A stretch of 53,757 bases of DNA from NCBI GenBank assembly GCA_030696085.1, contig JAUYNL010000091.1, positions 1 through 53,757 on the forward strand, read 5' to 3'. A program made the position numbers and the translations under genes. The notes beneath the pieces were generated by a model. The model was not told the origin of the DNA, searched no databases, and saw nothing but the letters and a program-made list of their open reading frames with translations. Position 1 is the stretch's first letter. Every line of letters starts with the position of its first letter. Positions 52,147 through 53,757 of this stretch are shown here, in pieces. The stretch is from Luteolibacter sp. (GTDB lineage: Bacteria > Verrucomicrobiota > Verrucomicrobiia > Verrucomicrobiales > Akkermansiaceae).

Positions 52147-52595
52147 AGCTGGAAACGAACTTGCCGGAACGGCCGGGACTGCTGCACGCGGTGCCGGTGC
52201 TGGATGTGTTCGCGCTGTTGTGGTTGTTGTTTTTATTAGGGCCGTCCTTGCTGAGGCAGTCCGGCGTAATGGTGGAGCTGCCGCCCTCGCGTTTCCAGCT
52301 TGAGCGCTACCAGGAGACGCTGGTGATCACGCTGGGGCCGGGCGAGAACGGAGCGCGAATCCATCTGGGGCGCGATGCGCTGGCTTTTTCCGCTCTCACC
52401 GCGCGGATGGAGCAACTGCGCGATGAGGGCGCTGCGGCGAAGGCGATGGTCCTGCTCCAGACCGATGCCGGGACGCCGGTGGGCATCGAGCGGCAGGTAT
52501 CGGAAATGGTCCTGAGCAAGGGATTCCGGCTGGCGATGGTGGGTGCCAACGTGGCCGGCCCGCAGGTTTCCGATTTGAATCCATCCCCCGAGTGA
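52143..52595 (+). CDS. ExbD/TolR-type biopolymer transport protein
   Basis: A 150-residue protein starting at a TTG (52143) that overlaps the TGA of exbB (ATTGA), a coupled arrangement. One TM segment (about residues 15-35, LDVFALLWLLFLLGPS with the conserved Asp near its start, TM Asp in ExbD) is followed by a periplasmic domain with a pattern like ExbD/TolR. Family call supported by position. Confidence 0.82.
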   Translation: MKLETNLPERPGLLHAVPVLDVFALLWLLFLLGPSLLRQSGVMVELPPSRFQLERYQETLVITLGPGENGARIHLGRDALAFSALTARMEQLRDEGAAAKAMVLLQTDAGTPVGIERQVSEMVLSKGFRLAMVGANVAGPQVSDLNPSPE

Positions 52596-52596
52596 A

Positions 52597-53391
52597 ATGG
52601 CGAAACGTGTCTCCATGAAGCACAAGCGGATGGAAGCGCCTGAGTGGGTGTTTTCCTGGCGTCAACCCGGTGGCTCGTGGTTTCCGAAAATGATCGCCAT
52701 CCTGGTGACGAGCGGAGTTTTCGCGGTATTGCTGAGTTTCGTAAGGATTCAGGTGGCGGCCCCGGTGCCATGGGCGGCCCCCAAGGCGGCGGTGATCCAG
52801 GTGCTGGACGATGCCGAGGGGCGGACGCTCACCCTGCGTGCCCGCGAGGGCGGGCCGTTTCCCTCGCGCTTCGATCCCTCCGGCTGGGAATGGGCGGTGG
52901 CGACCGAACGTGAGGCGCATGAAAAGGCGCGATGGCGGCCGGAACCGTATGTTCCGATCCTGCGCAAGCTGCCGGATGTGGATGCGGCCGCCACACCCCC
53001 ACTGGCGGCGCGGGGCGTGCCGGTCCTGCCTATCCGCCGCCCGGCGAAGGATGCCGCGCCCGCGAATAGGGCGAAAAGCGTGCTGGCTCCGGCGCTATAT
53101 CCGCTGTCAGGGATGCCGGTGGAATGGCTGCCAGAGAAACTCCCGGCATTCGACCAAGTTGTGGATTCGATGATGGCGGCGGAGCCCTGGCGGTTCCTGC
53201 TGCGCCTGGACACCGCGGGCCGGGTGCTCGACTGCGTTTCCCTCTCCGGCGGCGATGAGGCGGGACGATCCGCCCTGGACGACTGGCTGCGCCATGTTTC
53301 CTTCCAGCCCGATTCCGCAAAGCCACCCGCCTGGATCGCCGTGGGGGTGGGATTCTCCAATCAAGCCGCCGATGAATCTGACGCTCGCTGA
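52597..53391 (+). CDS. Hypothetical one-TM protein in the exbBD operon, TonB-like position
   Basis: A 264-residue protein with a single N-terminal TM segment (about residues 30-48), a proline-rich stretch (about 120-150) and a small C-terminal domain (about 175-255: RFLLRLDTAGRVLDCVSLSGG and WLRHVSFQPD). The layout, TM plus Pro-rich linker plus C-terminal domain, is that of TonB. A TonB C-terminal signature such as YP is not seen, so this is inferred from arrangement only. Gap to exbD is 1 base, overlap with the next gene is 20 bases. Confidence 0.55.
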   Translation: MAKRVSMKHKRMEAPEWVFSWRQPGGSWFPKMIAILVTSGVFAVLLSFVRIQVAAPVPWAAPKAAVIQVLDDAEGRTLTLRAREGGPFPSRFDPSGWEWAVATEREAHEKARWRPEPYVPILRKLPDVDAAATPPLAARGVPVLPIRRPAKDAAPANRAKSVLAPALYPLSGMPVEWLPEKLPAFDQVVDSMMAAEPWRFLLRLDTAGRVLDCVSLSGGDEAGRSALDDWLRHVSFQPDSAKPPAWIAVGVGFSNQAADESDAR

Positions 53392-53611
53392 ATTCGTGCT
53401 GCTGGTGATTCCGGGCTCCGGTTTTCTGGTGCTCTTGTTCACGGTGGTGTCGCGCACGCTGCACGCCAGATCGGAGACGCGCTCATTGGCGGGCCGCGTG
53501 ATTTGCAGGCTGTGTCTGCACGGATTCGAGGATCACGGCCACGGCAAGATCGCGAGTTGCCCGCACTGCGGGGCCGCCAACGAGCGCGGCCGCAGCCGCC
53601 GGCTCGGCTAG
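53372..53611 (+). CDS. Small membrane protein with zinc ribbon
   Basis: A 79-residue protein from the ATG at 53372 within the end of the previous gene. One TM segment (about residues 6-25) is followed by a cytoplasmic or periplasmic CRLC and CPHCG pair, so a zinc-ribbon knuckle. No known family. The overlap indicates operon membership with the exbBD genes. Confidence 0.6.
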   Translation: MNLTLAEFVLLVIPGSGFLVLLFTVVSRTLHARSETRSLAGRVICRLCLHGFEDHGHGKIASCPHCGAANERGRSRRLG

Positions 53612-53741
53612 TGTGTCCAGGGCATTTGGTTTGAAGTTCGGCAGTCCTTTTCGCTGTTGATTTCGAGATAGTGCTAGACAAAAGGGCACGAAAATGCTCG
53701 ATTAGGCTCGTGAGAACGAAATCCACTGCACTGGACGGCGA

Positions 53742-53756
53742 GGGGACAGCGTCCCC
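53742..53756. repeat. Short perfect inverted repeat at the window end
   Basis: GGGGAC, AGC, GTCCCC: a 6-bp perfect stem at the right edge of the window. The stretch 53612-53757 otherwise contains no gene; the sequence continues beyond the window, so its purpose (terminator, element end or RNA) is open. Confidence 0.3.
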
Positions 53757-53757
53757 C

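Noticed and set aside
1..53757. Recurrent GTTAG/CTAAC pentamers in coding sequence, often as Leu TTA codons before Gly
   Set aside because: By base composition, about 70 are expected on both strands in a window of this size, whereas I count roughly 30; the pattern is not enriched.

Overview
The window looks like chromosomal DNA of a GC-rich, didermal bacterium, most probably a Verrucomicrobiota member of the Luteolibacter / Verrucomicrobiaceae type. This placement is an inference from gene content (DUF1080 and GH95 secreted proteins, orphan pseudopilins, secreted proteins with calcium-binding repeats, PPi-type phosphofructokinase) and has not been tested by any search. Most of the window (about 6.4 to 53.6 kb) is dense, high-GC (sampled lines near two thirds G+C) housekeeping sequence. 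Coding sequence starts at the AUG proposed here are often preceded by weak or no Shine-Dalgarno sequence, so several starts are judged from domain boundaries.

Left region (1-6358): a lower-GC segment (a sampled line is about 53% G+C) bounded by two minus-strand tRNA genes. It holds a partial unknown gene, a small ParB/sulfiredoxin-fold-like protein, a tRNA-Arg-like gene with 26 extra bases in the anticodon loop (852-953), an AlbA_2 (Schlafen-type) protein, a three-gene group with a zinc ribbon and a GIY-YIG protein, a stand-alone protein resembling the kinase domain of phage/plasmid polyvalent proteins, an unknown 310-residue protein and a GNAT acetyltransferase. tRNA-Cys (6359-6433) closes it. 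This reads as an accessory or island segment, although no integrase is visible.

Core region A (6.6-21.3 kb): TPR exoprotein, dapB (lysine/peptidoglycan precursor), a Deg-like lipoprotein whose catalytic triad is lost, LolD-like ATPase, UvrD/PcrA helicase, HAD phosphatase, NlpC/P60 lipoprotein, rdgB, an exported thioredoxin, argD-argF (arginine synthesis), and a run of small membrane protein, pseudopilin and ABC ATPase. Region B (21.3-29.1 kb): a secreted protein with a Lon-like fold lacking catalytic residues, a 4HBT thioesterase with a flavin halogenase-like oxidoreductase, a GH95 alpha-fucosidase-type enzyme and PPi-dependent phosphofructokinase.

Region C (29.2-35.8 kb): a tripartite RND efflux operon (outer membrane factor, membrane fusion protein, inner membrane pump) transcribed divergently from a TetR regulator, with two palindromes in the 65-bp gap. 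Region D (35.8-43.4 kb): purE, a class A PBP whose transpeptidase motifs are all altered, a MidA-type methyltransferase whose start codon overlaps that of the PBP on the other strand, prfB with its programmed +1 frameshift, a DUF1080 protein and holA. Region E (43.4-53.7 kb): a large secreted calcium-repeat protein with a strong terminator, a CNNM/CorC transporter, FmdB zinc ribbon, rpsN, a DASS carboxylate transporter, a SprT metalloprotease, a zinc alcohol dehydrogenase and an ExbB-ExbD-(TonB-like)-zinc ribbon operon.

The most unusual things seen are the tRNA with an enlarged anticodon arm, the PBP1-type protein that appears to have kept only its glycosyltransferase, and two exported pseudo-proteases (Deg-like and Lon-like).
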